In this document: positions 8,316-17,413 of the stretch, in pieces
Numbering within the stretch: position 1 is the stretch's first letter
Layout: the number at the start of each line of letters is the position of its first letter
NCBI RefSeq assembly: GCF_023195775.1
Contig: NZ_CP096205.1
Coordinates: 1,674,001 to 1,738,000 of the forward strand
Reading direction: 5' to 3'
Origin: Flavobacterium azooxidireducens
Lineage (GTDB): Bacteria; Bacteroidota; Bacteroidia; Flavobacteriales; Flavobacteriaceae
Length of the DNA stretch: 64,000 nucleotides
Notes under the pieces: model-generated
Told to the model about the DNA's origin: nothing
The model's input: the letters and a program-made list of their open reading frames with translations, nothing else
Databases searched by the model: none
Made by a program: the position numbers and the translations under genes

Positions 8316-10379
8316 TTGAAGAAAATTCTTTTTTTACACGATACCGACACCTCTTTAAAACGTGGTGCTGAATTAACTATAACCCAATTGGTCGCTCTTG
8401 GCAATCAATTGGGTTACTTAGTTGAGACTGATTTGTTGACTAATTTTGAAGAAACAAAAAATAAAATTGAGCAATCCGATTTAATTGTTTTGAATAGTAC
8501 TTCTCGTTGTCGATTTGAAAAAAAATTGCTTAATTATTTAGTTGATGAAAAAATAAGTTACATCAAAATTGAATTTGATTATAATTTTTGCATTCGAAGA
8601 AACATTTTATGCACCGTTGACAGAGGAATCAGAAATTGTTGCGACAACGAAAAATACCATTTATACCATCAAGTTTTTGGAAATGCAAAGATGAACGCTT
8701 TTCAATCTCCAAAACATTTTGAAGATCATTTTGCTTTTTATGGCGAATCTGTTGCTAATAAAATTATTATGCCTCCTACAGTTGAGGTGGACAAATTGCA
8801 AATTTCTGAACTAAAAAATGAAACTGTCATTCCTTTCTTTGGTGATATTAGCTATTTAAAAGGTGGTGAAGCTTTACTTGATTATGCTCTGGAAAATCCG
8901 CAATTGACATTTCAAGTGTATGGGAAAAATGAATTGAGAAGAGATTTACCTTCCAATGTTTTTTTGAATGATTATATTCCAAATGAAGAAGTTCTAAAAA
9001 TTCTTAGTCAATCAAAGTACTTTTTCTGTAAACCGGTTTGGCCGGAACCTTCCGGAAGATTGGCTGCAGAAGCTTTTTTGTCAGGCTGTGAAATGATTAC
9101 CAACGACAGAGTGGGAACGTGGTCTTTCGATTTTTATCCCAATGATAAAGAAAGAGCCAAACAGGAAATGAAAGAAACCCCACAAGTTTTTTGGGATAAT
9201 GTGAGTCAAATTTTAAATCAAAATGAAGCTGAAAATGTCCCTGATTTGGGTAATGTTTTGGTGTATAAAAGCTATGGCGGTTTGGGCGATATTTTCTTTT
9301 GTTTGCCCAGTTTAATCAATTTAAAAGAAGTTTCAAAATCGGTTAGTTTTGCGGTTCATCCAAGATTAGTTTCTTTCTTTACGAAGTATTTTAAAGAGAT
9401 TATCATTGTTGATGAAGAAAAAATCAAAGAAAATGAAGCCGATTTTGATAAAATCATCGAATTAGGAAATTATCCTGCATTTCGAGGTTATGATTTGCCA
9501 CATGCAATCAGATATTCAACACATAAAAAAGTTAAACAGCATTCCATTCAGCATCATATTGACGGATTAGCAAAATTCCATAAAAATTATTCCAATCAAA
9601 GTAAAGGTTATCCTTATTTTGAAAGGAATACCGATTACGAAAATCCGTATTACACTGTTCATCCGGGTGCCGGTTTTTTACTAAAAATATGGCCAACGGA
9701 AAGTTATGCCAAATTAATTGAGGAGTTACATCATTTGTTTCCAAAACTAAAATGTAAAATTATTTTAGGGAAAGAAGATCCAAATCCCGCTGATTTTTTT
9801 ACCAAAGAAATGCCTCATATCGACTATGTTACCGGAGGTTTAGATGATATTGGTAAAGCCATGGAAGGTGCCTTTTTCCACATTGGAAACGATGCCGGAA
9901 TTACCCACGTCGCCGGAGCATTCAACGTACCAACAGTAGGAATTTACGGTCCAACCGGTCCCGGTTCTTGGGGAAGTTTTGCCAAGTTTAACGAAATTAT
10001 CTGGGGCAAAAAAGGCAATTGCGATTTGCGATGCAATTATGATGTCATTCTAAATTGTCCTGATCGGGTTTGTTTGTCTTCCACAACGGTTCCGCGTGTT
10101 TTAAACGCGTTGTATTCACTTTTGCAGAAAGCCTATGAAGAAATTGCTTTCGATTTAAAGGTGAACCCACTTTTAGAAATAGATTTTTCTGAAAAAGATT
10201 GCTTACTCAAAATCAATGAGAACGAATTGTTGATTGAGTACCGCGACTTATCTATGAAGAATTCCGTAGAAGAAATTTTAAAAGGAAATTTCAAAGAAAA
10301 TTATTCAGAGGAAGAAGAATCACTTATTCACGTTTTTATCGAACAAAAAGTGCTATTTTGTATTCCTGAATTGAAATAA
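8316..10379 (+). CDS. Fused GT4-like / GT9-like glycosyltransferase
   Basis: 687 residues starting at TTG 8316. There is no in-frame ATG after the upstream stop at 8292, and TTG-AAG-AAA gives a normal MKKILFLHD start. Residues 1-305 look like a GT4-type enzyme, with the EPSGRLAAEAFLSGCE motif near residue 244. Residues about 316-610 look like a GT9 heptosyltransferase-type enzyme (YKSYGGLGDIFF, HPGAGFLLKIWP, GNDAGITHVAGA). The last 70 residues (SVEEILKGNF...IEQKVLF) form a small predicted winged-helix unit that faintly resembles PqqD-type peptide-recognition domains. No signal peptide, so cytoplasmic. It sits directly behind the YYDDG lipoprotein and is probably co-expressed. The substrate may be that protein or a lipopolysaccharide/glycan; sequence does not decide. 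Confidence 0.8.
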   Translation: MKKILFLHDTDTSLKRGAELTITQLVALGNQLGYLVETDLLTNFEETKNKIEQSDLIVLNSTSRCRFEKKLLNYLVDEKISYIKIEFDYNFCIRRNILCTVDRGIRNCCDNEKYHLYHQVFGNAKMNAFQSPKHFEDHFAFYGESVANKIIMPPTVEVDKLQISELKNETVIPFFGDISYLKGGEALLDYALENPQLTFQVYGKNELRRDLPSNVFLNDYIPNEEVLKILSQSKYFFCKPVWPEPSGRLAAEAFLSGCEMITNDRVGTWSFDFYPNDKERAKQEMKETPQVFWDNVSQILNQNEAENVPDLGNVLVYKSYGGLGDIFFCLPSLINLKEVSKSVSFAVHPRLVSFFTKYFKEIIIVDEEKIKENEADFDKIIELGNYPAFRGYDLPHAIRYSTHKKVKQHSIQHHIDGLAKFHKNYSNQSKGYPYFERNTDYENPYYTVHPGAGFLLKIWPTESYAKLIEELHHLFPKLKCKIILGKEDPNPADFFTKEMPHIDYVTGGLDDIGKAMEGAFFHIGNDAGITHVAGAFNVPTVGIYGPTGPGSWGSFAKFNEIIWGKKGNCDLRCNYDVILNCPDRVCLSSTTVPRVLNALYSLLQKAYEEIAFDLKVNPLLEIDFSEKDCLLKINENELLIEYRDLSMKNSVEEILKGNFKENYSEEEESLIHVFIEQKVLFCIPELK

Positions 10380-10380
10380 A

Positions 10381-10412
10381 AAATCCTTTCAAATTTACAT
10401 CTGAAAGGATTT
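10381..10412. terminator. Bidirectional intrinsic terminator
   Basis: An 11-bp perfect stem AAATCCTTTCA / TGAAAGGATTT with a 10-nt loop, followed by T-rich sequence. It lies between the convergent glycosyltransferase and bacilliredoxin genes and can serve both. Confidence 0.8.
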
Positions 10413-10432
10413 TGGTTTTTATAAAATAGAGC

Positions 10433-10843
10433 TTAACAAAACTCGTTATAAGCATCTTTTAAATTCTCTGCTATCATTTCCGCAGGACGACCTTCAATGT
10501 GATGACGTTCTAACATGTGAACCAATTCGCCATCTTTAAACAAAGCCATACTTGGCGACGATGGTGGAAAAGGAAACATGTGTTGTCTCGCTGCATCAAC
10601 GGCATCTTTGTCAACACCGGCAAAAACAGTCACTAATTGGTCCGGTTTTTTAGACCCGTCTAAACTCATTTTTGCTCCCGGTCTTGCATTTCTGGCAGCA
10701 CATCCGCAAACTGAATTCACAACTACCAACGTTGTTCCTTTTTGTGAAATTGCATTTTCTACCGCTTCTGCACTATATAATTCTTGAAAACCTACTTCCG
10801 ATAATTCGGCTCTCATTGGTTTTACCATTTCTTCTGGATACAT
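10433..10843 (-). CDS. Bacilliredoxin, BrxA/BrxB family
   Basis: 136 residues, the usual length for the YphP/YqiW (BrxA/BrxB) family. The active-site CGC motif is at C46-G47-C48 in [15 protein letters not shown]. The Bacillus enzymes remove bacillithiol from proteins in oxidative stress; Bacteroidota homologues are widespread, but the thiol cofactor used here is not evident from sequence. It is a single gene on its strand. The 247-bp region upstream contains iterated words like AGATTGTTAGATTTTTGGATTG, with no clear promoter recognised. Confidence 0.9.
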   Translation of the reverse strand: MYPEEMVKPMRAELSEVGFQELYSAEAVENAISQKGTTLVVVNSVCGCAARNARPGAKMSLDGSKKPDQLVTVFAGVDKDAVDAARQHMFPFPPSSPSMALFKDGELVHMLERHHIEGRPAEMIAENLKDAYNEFC

Positions 10844-10854
10844 ATTTTTTCTAT

Positions 10855-10905
10855 TAGATTGTTAGATTTTTGGATTGTTCGATTCTCAGATTCTAAGACT
10901 TTGCA
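10855..10905. repeat. Iterated AGATT/TTAGATT word repeat
   Basis: Short imperfect iterations (TTAGATT, TTGGATT, TTCGATT, CAGATTC) occupy the start of the 247-bp space upstream of the bacilliredoxin gene. A very similar block lies at 42463-42545 between accB and accC. No gene is seen here. Confidence 0.4.
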
Positions 10906-11090
10906 AAGTTACTAAGTTTTCATTTTCATTTGATGATTTCAATCATAAAGATTTGTTATGATTAAATAGAAAATCAAAGAACAAAATCAAGATAGTTTTC
11001 GGGTGTGATAACGTGTGTTTTTATGAGTTATTCGTCCCAAATCCAAAAAAGTTATGTTTTTTTTGGATTCAAATCCTCAAAAGTTATGAA

Positions 11091-13391
11091 TTACAACAAG
11101 TCCGTTCCGATTTTTAATCCTATAAAAATAGTTCTTGGTCGAGATGGGCCGTAAATATAAGTAGCATCTCTATTCACACCTAAATCAAAATCTTTTTGGT
11201 ATTGATTGAATAAATTCTGAATTCCACCACTTAATTGAAGATGTAATTTTTCTTTTACTACAAACGTATACGATGATTTAAAATTTACTTCATAAAAGTC
11301 ATTTGTAGTTTCTAAACGGTCTTCGGCAATAAATCCGGCATAATGCTGAGCATACATTTTTCCGGTGTACACCACAGAAATATTGTTTTGAAAAGCCTTT
11401 TTAGGAGAAAATGTTGCCATCAAATTTCCATACACATTTGGTGAACGGAAGAAATTTCGATTTGTATTCGTCACGTTTTCACTCCATTGAACTGCTTCGT
11501 CATACAACGCTTTTTGAATCGTTGCTCCAGCTTGAAACTGCCATTTTTGTCCCGGAGCATATTTTGCTTCCAAATTCACACCATAAACATCAGCTCCTTT
11601 TCCGTTTCGTTTTTCCCAAATGGTTTCTGAAAGTTGTTCCAACACAAATGGGTCGTTTAATCGGGTGTAAAAGGCTTCAAATGTCAATCCGGCTTCCGAA
11701 TTTGGAGTAACTTTATTCCAATCTAACGAAGTTAAAAATGAATGGGAAGTTTCCGACTCCAATCCATCAGCTAATTCAACTAACGCCACTTCTCCGGCTG
11801 CAATTCGGGCGTGAATATCTTCCGAAAAAACTTGTGGAGCTCTAAAACCTTTGGCATAACTGTTTCGCCATTGCAAATTTTCTTTAAAGTTATAAAGGAT
11901 GTTTAGTCTCGGATTAAAAATCACAGCTTCATCGGCAGCATTGTGAAAATCGGCTCGCAATCCACCTAAAACTTTCAGTTTTTCATTGACTTTCCATTCT
12001 TGTTGAGCATAAATTCCTAGAATATCTAATGTTTGATTTACAAATGCATTATAACCTGGTTTTTCATCAACCATCATTTCTTTTTTGTATTCGGCTCCGG
12101 TTGTTAAGGTTGCCGATCCACCTAAAAATGATTCTTGTTTTCGGTTGTATTGAGCTCCACCAATCCAAGTGATGACTTCTGTATTTCCATACCCGCGAAT
12201 GCTTTCTTCATAATCTATATTGCCAAATTCATCATCGGCTCGACCACCATAAAAGTTGTCATTTTTAGATTGTTGGGTGTTGAAATAAATAGCATATTTG
12301 TTCTTTTCATCTTCCGAATAATTCTCAAATGTGAGTCCGCCACCCACCATTTTGGATGTAATTTGTTCTGTCGTAAGTGCTTCAAACGGTTGTAAATCAA
12401 ATCGATTTTCACCACCTCTTCTAAATTCGTTTACCGTATGAAATTCGGCCGTAATTTTACTTCGTTCAAACGGACGATAAAACGATTTGAATCCGAATGT
12501 TCGATTTTGCATTGTTGTAATTTCCGTAAAATTATCATCATTTGCATCAAAAGGTTCGCGGTCACGAAGCATTGCAAAAATCTGAATTCCTAAATTCAAA
12601 TCTTCTGATAAAACTGTTCCGTTTAACGTTAAGGCTTTGTCTGGCACATTTCCATCAATTAAACCTAAATGCGAATTAATTTCAAACGAATTTTCAATCG
12701 GATCTTTTGTAATAATGTTGATGGTGCCCGCAATCGCATTCGACCCATACAAAGACGAACCACCACCACGAACAACTTCAATTCGTTCAATCATATTAGT
12801 TGGAATTTGATCTAAACCGTACACTCCATTTAAAGCTGAAAAAATTGGTCGGCTATCCATTAAAATTTGAGAATATGCTCCATCTAAACCATTCATCCGA
12901 ACTTGAGAAAATCCACAGTTCTGACAATTCGTTTCCATTCTCAATCCGGGTTGAAAACTCAAACCTTCCGATAAACTGATGGCTTGTGCTTTTTGTAAAA
13001 CTTCCGAATTTGTGACCGTTACAATCACCGGAGCTTCGGTTCTTTTCTGCAATCCGCGAGTAGCAGAAACAACGACTTGATTGAGTCCGAAAACACTTTC
13101 TTCTAAATTAAAATCCAAATGAATTTTTCCTCCGGAAGGAACATTAATATTTTTTTCCTGGTTTTTAAAACCGATTGCTTGCACGATGATGGTTTGTTTT
13201 CCCGACGGAACTTCAATGGAAAAATTTCCGTTTTCATCAGACGAAGTTCCTGTTGTTGCATTTTTCAAAAGAATACTTGCAAACGGAACCGCTTGACCCT
13301 CATATAAAATATGACCCACAACCGTTCCTTTTTCTTGAGCTTGTGAAATTAATGTAAATGATAAAACAATTAAGAGCAGAATTTTTTTCAT
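11091..13391 (-). CDS. TonB-dependent receptor, likely metal/siderophore uptake
   Basis: 766 residues. A signal peptide (cleavage after ISQAQ) is followed by a carboxypeptidase-regulatory-like beta-sandwich (about 22-105, with YEGQAVPFAS and DENGNFSIEVPSG). Then come the plug (VVVSATRG to about 230, with RVNGLDG-type contacts and NAIAGTINIITK) and a 22-strand barrel ending GLKIGTDLL. Outer-membrane active transporter driven by TonB. It is divergent from a DtxR/MntR-type regulator and a ZIP transporter, so an iron, manganese or zinc chelate is the likely cargo. Its promoter overlaps a palindrome shared with the second receptor of this cluster. The substrate cannot be fixed from sequence. Confidence 0.9.
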   Translation of the reverse strand: MKKILLLIVLSFTLISQAQEKGTVVGHILYEGQAVPFASILLKNATTGTSSDENGNFSIEVPSGKQTIIVQAIGFKNQEKNINVPSGGKIHLDFNLEESVFGLNQVVVSATRGLQKRTEAPVIVTVTNSEVLQKAQAISLSEGLSFQPGLRMETNCQNCGFSQVRMNGLDGAYSQILMDSRPIFSALNGVYGLDQIPTNMIERIEVVRGGGSSLYGSNAIAGTINIITKDPIENSFEINSHLGLIDGNVPDKALTLNGTVLSEDLNLGIQIFAMLRDREPFDANDDNFTEITTMQNRTFGFKSFYRPFERSKITAEFHTVNEFRRGGENRFDLQPFEALTTEQITSKMVGGGLTFENYSEDEKNKYAIYFNTQQSKNDNFYGGRADDEFGNIDYEESIRGYGNTEVITWIGGAQYNRKQESFLGGSATLTTGAEYKKEMMVDEKPGYNAFVNQTLDILGIYAQQEWKVNEKLKVLGGLRADFHNAADEAVIFNPRLNILYNFKENLQWRNSYAKGFRAPQVFSEDIHARIAAGEVALVELADGLESETSHSFLTSLDWNKVTPNSEAGLTFEAFYTRLNDPFVLEQLSETIWEKRNGKGADVYGVNLEAKYAPGQKWQFQAGATIQKALYDEAVQWSENVTNTNRNFFRSPNVYGNLMATFSPKKAFQNNISVVYTGKMYAQHYAGFIAEDRLETTNDFYEVNFKSSYTFVVKEKLHLQLSGGIQNLFNQYQKDFDLGVNRDATYIYGPSRPRTIFIGLKIGTDLL

Positions 13392-13404
13392 ACCAAAAAA
13401 TAAA

Positions 13405-13420
13405 TTTAGACAAAACTAAA
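13405..13420. promoter_or_regulatory. Putative DtxR/MntR operator
   Basis: Inverted repeat TTTAG-ACAAAA-CTAAA in the divergent region between the TonB receptor and the DtxR-family regulator. The half-sites resemble the TTAG/CTAA halves of DtxR-type boxes. The 12-mer ATTTAGACAAAA (13404-13415) recurs exactly at 17434-17445 upstream of the second receptor. Confidence 0.5.
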
Positions 13421-13441
13421 AATTATTTTACTCATATCAAA
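13411..13441 (-). promoter_or_regulatory. Promoter of the TonB receptor gene
   Basis: On the minus strand TTTG (13441-13438) is followed after 19 bp by TAGTTTTG (13418-13411), a good -33/-7 pair for Bacteroidota sigma factor. The -7 box overlaps the putative DtxR-type operator, so binding there would block transcription. Confidence 0.55.
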
Positions 13442-13450
13442 TTATCTTAG

Positions 13451-13458
13451 TATATTTG
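13451..13458 (+). promoter_or_regulatory. -7 element for the DtxR-family regulator gene
   Basis: TATATTTG matches TAnnTTTG, 19 bases before the ATG at 13478. No convincing -33 TTTG is seen upstream. Confidence 0.45.
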
Positions 13459-13477
13459 TTTTCAATTAATTGAATTT

Positions 13478-14131
13478 ATGACCTATTCGGAAGAAAATTA
13501 TATCAAAGTAATCTATCATTTATCCTTGGTTTCGCCCAAAGGAATTAATACCAATGCGATTGCGGGTATGATTGAGAGTAAGGCTTCTTCAGTAACGGAT
13601 ATGGTAAAGAAATTAGCCGAAAAAGAATTGGTTGATTACCAGAAATACCAAGGTGTGACACTCACTCAAAAAGGACTACACGCTGCCAAAATGATTGTAA
13701 GAAAACATCGTTTATGGGAAGTTTTTTTGGTAGAAAAATTAGATTTTACGTGGGATGAAGTACACGATTTAGCAGAGGAATTGGAGCACATTAAATCGGA
13801 GAAATTGATTAATCGATTGGATGAATTTTTAGGCTTCCCTAAAGAAGATCCGCACGGTGATCCGATTCCTGATCGATATGGACAGATGATAAAAGTGGAA
13901 AAACAATTACTTTCTGAAGTGGGTTTGAACAAAAAAGTGATGTGTTTGGGCGTAAAAGATAGTTCACCGAGTTTTTTGCAGTATTTAGATAAACATCAAA
14001 TTTCGTTAGGTTCGGAAATTGAAATCATTAACAAAGAAGCCTTTGATATGTCGCTGACTATTTTAATGAATGGAAAAGAGATTTTGATTTCGAATAAAAT
14101 TGCAGGTAATTTATTTGTAAAAGTGATATAA
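13478..14131 (+). CDS. Metal-dependent transcriptional regulator, DtxR/MntR family
   Basis: 217 residues. An N-terminal winged helix (about 1-62: YSEENYIKVIYHLS, ASSVTDMVKKLAEKELVDYQ) is followed by a metal-binding and dimerisation domain (about 63-140, VRKHRLWEVFLVEKL, EELEHI, GDPIPD). A C-terminal SH3/FeoA-like domain (about 155-217) ends the protein. This is the full-length DtxR/MntR layout. It represses metal uptake genes when loaded with Fe2+ or Mn2+. It is followed one base later by a ZIP transporter and diverges from a TonB receptor, both plausible targets. Iron versus manganese specificity is not resolved here. Confidence 0.92.
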   Translation: MTYSEENYIKVIYHLSLVSPKGINTNAIAGMIESKASSVTDMVKKLAEKELVDYQKYQGVTLTQKGLHAAKMIVRKHRLWEVFLVEKLDFTWDEVHDLAEELEHIKSEKLINRLDEFLGFPKEDPHGDPIPDRYGQMIKVEKQLLSEVGLNKKVMCLGVKDSSPSFLQYLDKHQISLGSEIEIINKEAFDMSLTILMNGKEILISNKIAGNLFVKVI

Positions 14132-14132
14132 T

Positions 14133-14954
14133 ATGTTTGATAGCATTGTTGAGTATTTATCGAGTATTGATCCTATTTTGGCTGCTTTGTATGCCACATT
14201 ATTCACTTGGTTTTTAACGGCTTTAGGCTCATCAGTCGTGTTCTTTTTTAAGACGATGAATCGTGCTGCGTTAGACGGAATGCTAGGTTTTACGGGAGGA
14301 GTTATGGTTGCTGCGAGTTATTGGAGTTTGCTTGCACCTGCCATCGAAATGTCGGAAGGAGAAGGATTTGTAAAAGTAATGCCGGCAGCGGTTGGTTTTC
14401 TTTTAGGGGCCTTTTTCTTGTTTGGTTTGGATAAAGTTTTACCACATTTACATATCAATTTCAAAGAAACGGAAGGTGTAAAATCACCTTGGCAAAAAAC
14501 GACACTTTTAGTTTTGGCTATCACGTTGCACAATATTCCGGAAGGATTGGCTGTTGGTGTATTGTTTGGTGGTGTTGCGGCCGGAATTCCGGAAGCTTCT
14601 ATTGCAGGAGCTACTATTTTAGCGATTGGAATTGGGATTCAAAATTTTCCGGAAGGAATTGCCGTTTCCATGCCGTTGCGACGAATGGGAATGAGTAGAA
14701 AGAAAAGTTTCTTATACGGACAATCTTCTGCTTTAGTTGAACCCATTGCCGGAGTTTTAGGAGCAGTTGCCGTTACGTTTTTTACACCAATTTTGCCTTA
14801 TGCTTTAGCTTTTGCTGCAGGAGCAATGATTTTTGTGGTGGTAGAAGAAGTGATTCCGGAAACGCAACAAGATAAACATACTGATATTGCAACACTCGGA
14901 TTTATCGGTGGTTTTGTGGTAATGATGAGTTTGGATGTGGCGTTGGGAAGTTAA
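14133..14954 (+). CDS. ZIP family metal transporter
   Basis: 273 residues with about eight membrane segments. Helix IV carries HNIPEGLAVGVLFGG (first His about residue 132) and helix V NFPEGIAVSMPL, the metal-binding signature of ZIP proteins (GufA/ZupT type). It imports divalent cations (Zn, Fe, Mn) across the inner membrane. The start follows the regulator's stop by one base, so the two are an operon and the regulator probably controls its own transporter. The last four bases overlap the tail of the small antisense-strand gene at 14951-15079. Confidence 0.93.
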   Translation: MFDSIVEYLSSIDPILAALYATLFTWFLTALGSSVVFFFKTMNRAALDGMLGFTGGVMVAASYWSLLAPAIEMSEGEGFVKVMPAAVGFLLGAFFLFGLDKVLPHLHINFKETEGVKSPWQKTTLLVLAITLHNIPEGLAVGVLFGGVAAGIPEASIAGATILAIGIGIQNFPEGIAVSMPLRRMGMSRKKSFLYGQSSALVEPIAGVLGAVAVTFFTPILPYALAFAAGAMIFVVVEEVIPETQQDKHTDIATLGFIGGFVVMMSLDVALGS

Positions 14955-15079
14955 TGACAACCACAATCATCGCTACTGCAATTTTTCTTCGATTTCTTTT
15001 TACCAAAAAAATGAAAATAGAGAACAACAATTGCAATTCCTAAAATGATAAACGCGATTATTTCCTGAAAATCAATCAT
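14951..15079 (-). CDS. FeoB-associated Cys-rich membrane protein
   Basis: 42 residues: one membrane helix (IIAFIILGIAIVVLYFHFF) followed by a basic patch and the cysteine-rich end NCSSDDCGCH. Size, topology and CxxxxxCxC tail match the small FeoB-associated family. In many Bacteroidota such genes stand next to feoB; here feoB is 6 kb away (23340-21235) and this gene is downstream of the FecA-like receptor on the same strand, behind a strong terminator. The stop codon overlaps the end of the ZIP gene on the other strand. Confidence 0.75.
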   Translation of the reverse strand: MIDFQEIIAFIILGIAIVVLYFHFFGKKKSKKNCSSDDCGCH

Positions 15080-15091
15080 ACTACAAAGATA

Positions 15092-15122
15092 AAAGGTTCT
15101 CTATCAAAAACAGAGAACCTTT
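15092..15122 (-). terminator. Intrinsic terminator after the FecA-like receptor gene
   Basis: Perfect 11-bp stem AAAGGTTCTCT / AGAGAACCTTT with a 9-nt loop. It lies between the receptor's stop (15145) and the small Cys-rich gene, and on the minus strand is followed by a T-containing tract. Confidence 0.75.
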
Positions 15123-15144
15123 AACAAACAAATAAAAACATTTT

Positions 15145-17385
15145 TTAAAATTGTGCTGAAATTCCGAAATGGATTCCAAAAGGCATTCCCGGACGTAATC
15201 CAGCAGGAACTCTTGAAACAGCATATTCTTTATCTAGTAAGTTCACGATATTACTCATCAAACTTACTTTTTCGGTTAAATGATATTTCGCAGAAGCATC
15301 AATAATAAAGTTGCTTTTCACCAATTCGTTATCCGGAATTGAACCTTGTCCGGCAACCGTTCTAAATTGGTCATTGTATTTTCCACTGATGGAAACATTG
15401 AATTTTTTGTGATCTAAACCGGCAACAATTGAAAATTGATTTTTTGCGATGTAGGGAATTTCATCACCAACTTCAATTTCTCCCCACGCTTCGGTATCAC
15501 TTTCAAAATTGTTTTTTAATTCTGTATCAGTAAAAGTGTAGCTGAAAGTAATCGGTAATTTGAATTTAGAATTTTCATCATTCAAAAGATCATATGAAAT
15601 CAACAATTCTAAACCTTGCACTTGAGCTGCTCCGGCATTAAACAAATCGCCTGTTCCTGTTCCACCTGCTGCATTGGTATCGGCACCTTGTAAACGATTA
15701 AAATCATTGTAAAAAGCGATGATTTCTCCGTTTAATGCCTTTTTGGTAAAACGGAATCCGGCTTCATAATTCATACTGCTTTCGCCTTTGTCTTCCACAT
15801 TTACACCCGGAGGTGAAAAACCTTTGTGCAAGCTAGTGAACGCCGTGTAACTATCATTAAATTTATACAAAACTCCTAAACCGGGAATGTATTCTTCTGT
15901 TCTGTTTTGTCTGTGATTTAAGTTTACACCGGTTCTGTCTAAATCTGCTGTACCGTAATTTAAACTACGACGAATGATGTTTTCATAACGAATTCCAGGA
16001 GAAAACGTAAACTTTTTATAAGTCAAATTATATAAAATATGAGCGGAAACTGCTTCTGCACTTTCAACACGATTTTCTTGCGTTCCGGGAGTTCCGGTGG
16101 CAGTTCTGAATAATGCATTATTTTGAATTTTATAACGATCGTCCCATTGAAAACGGTCTTCGCTGTCTAAATGATAACGAACTCCAAAATCAATATCGTG
16201 TGCAACAACATCGCTGTTAAGTTTAAAATTAAAGACGGTTTGAATTCCTTCTGCCAAATAACCACGATTGTTATTTCGTAATCTTAAAGCGTTATCTGCT
16301 GTGTTTACTGCTCCGGTAATAATGTCGTAACCCGCTTGATTTTCCTCTGGATTATCTAATATTGATGCTAAAGAAACATTTGAACCACCTACATTTACAT
16401 CGTGTAATTTATACCAATTTCTTTTAAAATTATTGCGGTATGCTTTTGTTGTAACAGTTAAATAATCAACCGGAATAAACAAATGCGTTAACATTAATTG
16501 GTCGTGTTTTGTATCGATTTTATCAGCCTCAGAAGATAAATAACGACGATAAGGATTGTTGTCAAAATCGGTTTGCGTTAAACCTAAATACGTTTCATCT
16601 GAATATTCATTTGATAACTGAGCTTTCAATGTCAACGATTGAAACATTTTTGCTTCCGGACTAGTGTTTACTCTAAATTTTGCCACATAATCATTTCCGT
16701 TGTAGCCGGTTGTTCTGTTGCTAAAATCGATGGTTTTAAAACCTTCAGAATTACGATTGTTGTATTCTACTAAATAACCGAAGTTTTTGAAATTATCACC
16801 AACATTCACATACGTATTTTTGGTATCAAAACTTCCCATCGATGCTACTACTTTTCCTGAAAATTGAGAAGGAATTTGGTTTGAAACCATATTGATTGCT
16901 CCTCCGGTTGTGTAAGGCCCATATTGAATTTGGCTACCACCTTTTAAAATTTCAAAACTTTGAATTCTATTTACCGTAGGAAAATAATAAGCAGCCGGAG
17001 CAGAATACGGTGCAGGTGCAATCAAAATCCCGTCTTCCATTACGGTGATTTTTGATGCTCTTGACGGACTCGTTCCTCTTAAACCGATGCTTGGACGAAG
17101 TCCGAAACCTTCCTCTTCTACCACATTTACACCAGGAACTGTTCTTAAAACTCTATTAATATCAGAATAATTGAAGGTTTTTAACTCTTCTGCTGAAATA
17201 AAATACGTTGAACCCGCTTTATTTTTTGCTTTGAATTTACTTCCCACTAAAACATCGGCATTAACTGTAACTCCGTCTAATCTTCTAACGGTATCATTTA
17301 AAGCTAAATCGTCTTGAGATTCTGAATTTTGAGCAAAAGAAAAGCTTGTCAAAGCAAGCAGGCAAAGTGTAAATGTCTTTTTCAT
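15145..17385 (-). CDS. FecA-like TonB-dependent receptor
   Basis: 746 residues with a signal peptide (FSFAQ cleavage). The plug region contains GLRGTSPSRASKITVMEDG and LIAPAPYSAPAAYYFP, with ILKGGSQIQYGPYTTGGAINMV, all characteristic of the FecA (iron(III) dicitrate) receptor group. A 22-strand barrel ends in GIHFGISAQF. No N-terminal FecR-interaction extension is seen, and no fecI/fecR genes are nearby, so regulation probably runs through the operator-like motif in its promoter. The cargo is probably an iron chelate, but not proven to be citrate. Confidence 0.88.
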   Translation of the reverse strand: MKKTFTLCLLALTSFSFAQNSESQDDLALNDTVRRLDGVTVNADVLVGSKFKAKNKAGSTYFISAEELKTFNYSDINRVLRTVPGVNVVEEEGFGLRPSIGLRGTSPSRASKITVMEDGILIAPAPYSAPAAYYFPTVNRIQSFEILKGGSQIQYGPYTTGGAINMVSNQIPSQFSGKVVASMGSFDTKNTYVNVGDNFKNFGYLVEYNNRNSEGFKTIDFSNRTTGYNGNDYVAKFRVNTSPEAKMFQSLTLKAQLSNEYSDETYLGLTQTDFDNNPYRRYLSSEADKIDTKHDQLMLTHLFIPVDYLTVTTKAYRNNFKRNWYKLHDVNVGGSNVSLASILDNPEENQAGYDIITGAVNTADNALRLRNNNRGYLAEGIQTVFNFKLNSDVVAHDIDFGVRYHLDSEDRFQWDDRYKIQNNALFRTATGTPGTQENRVESAEAVSAHILYNLTYKKFTFSPGIRYENIIRRSLNYGTADLDRTGVNLNHRQNRTEEYIPGLGVLYKFNDSYTAFTSLHKGFSPPGVNVEDKGESSMNYEAGFRFTKKALNGEIIAFYNDFNRLQGADTNAAGGTGTGDLFNAGAAQVQGLELLISYDLLNDENSKFKLPITFSYTFTDTELKNNFESDTEAWGEIEVGDEIPYIAKNQFSIVAGLDHKKFNVSISGKYNDQFRTVAGQGSIPDNELVKSNFIIDASAKYHLTEKVSLMSNIVNLLDKEYAVSRVPAGLRPGMPFGIHFGISAQF

Positions 17386-17413
17386 TATTGTTATTTAGAT
17401 TTAATCTACGTTG

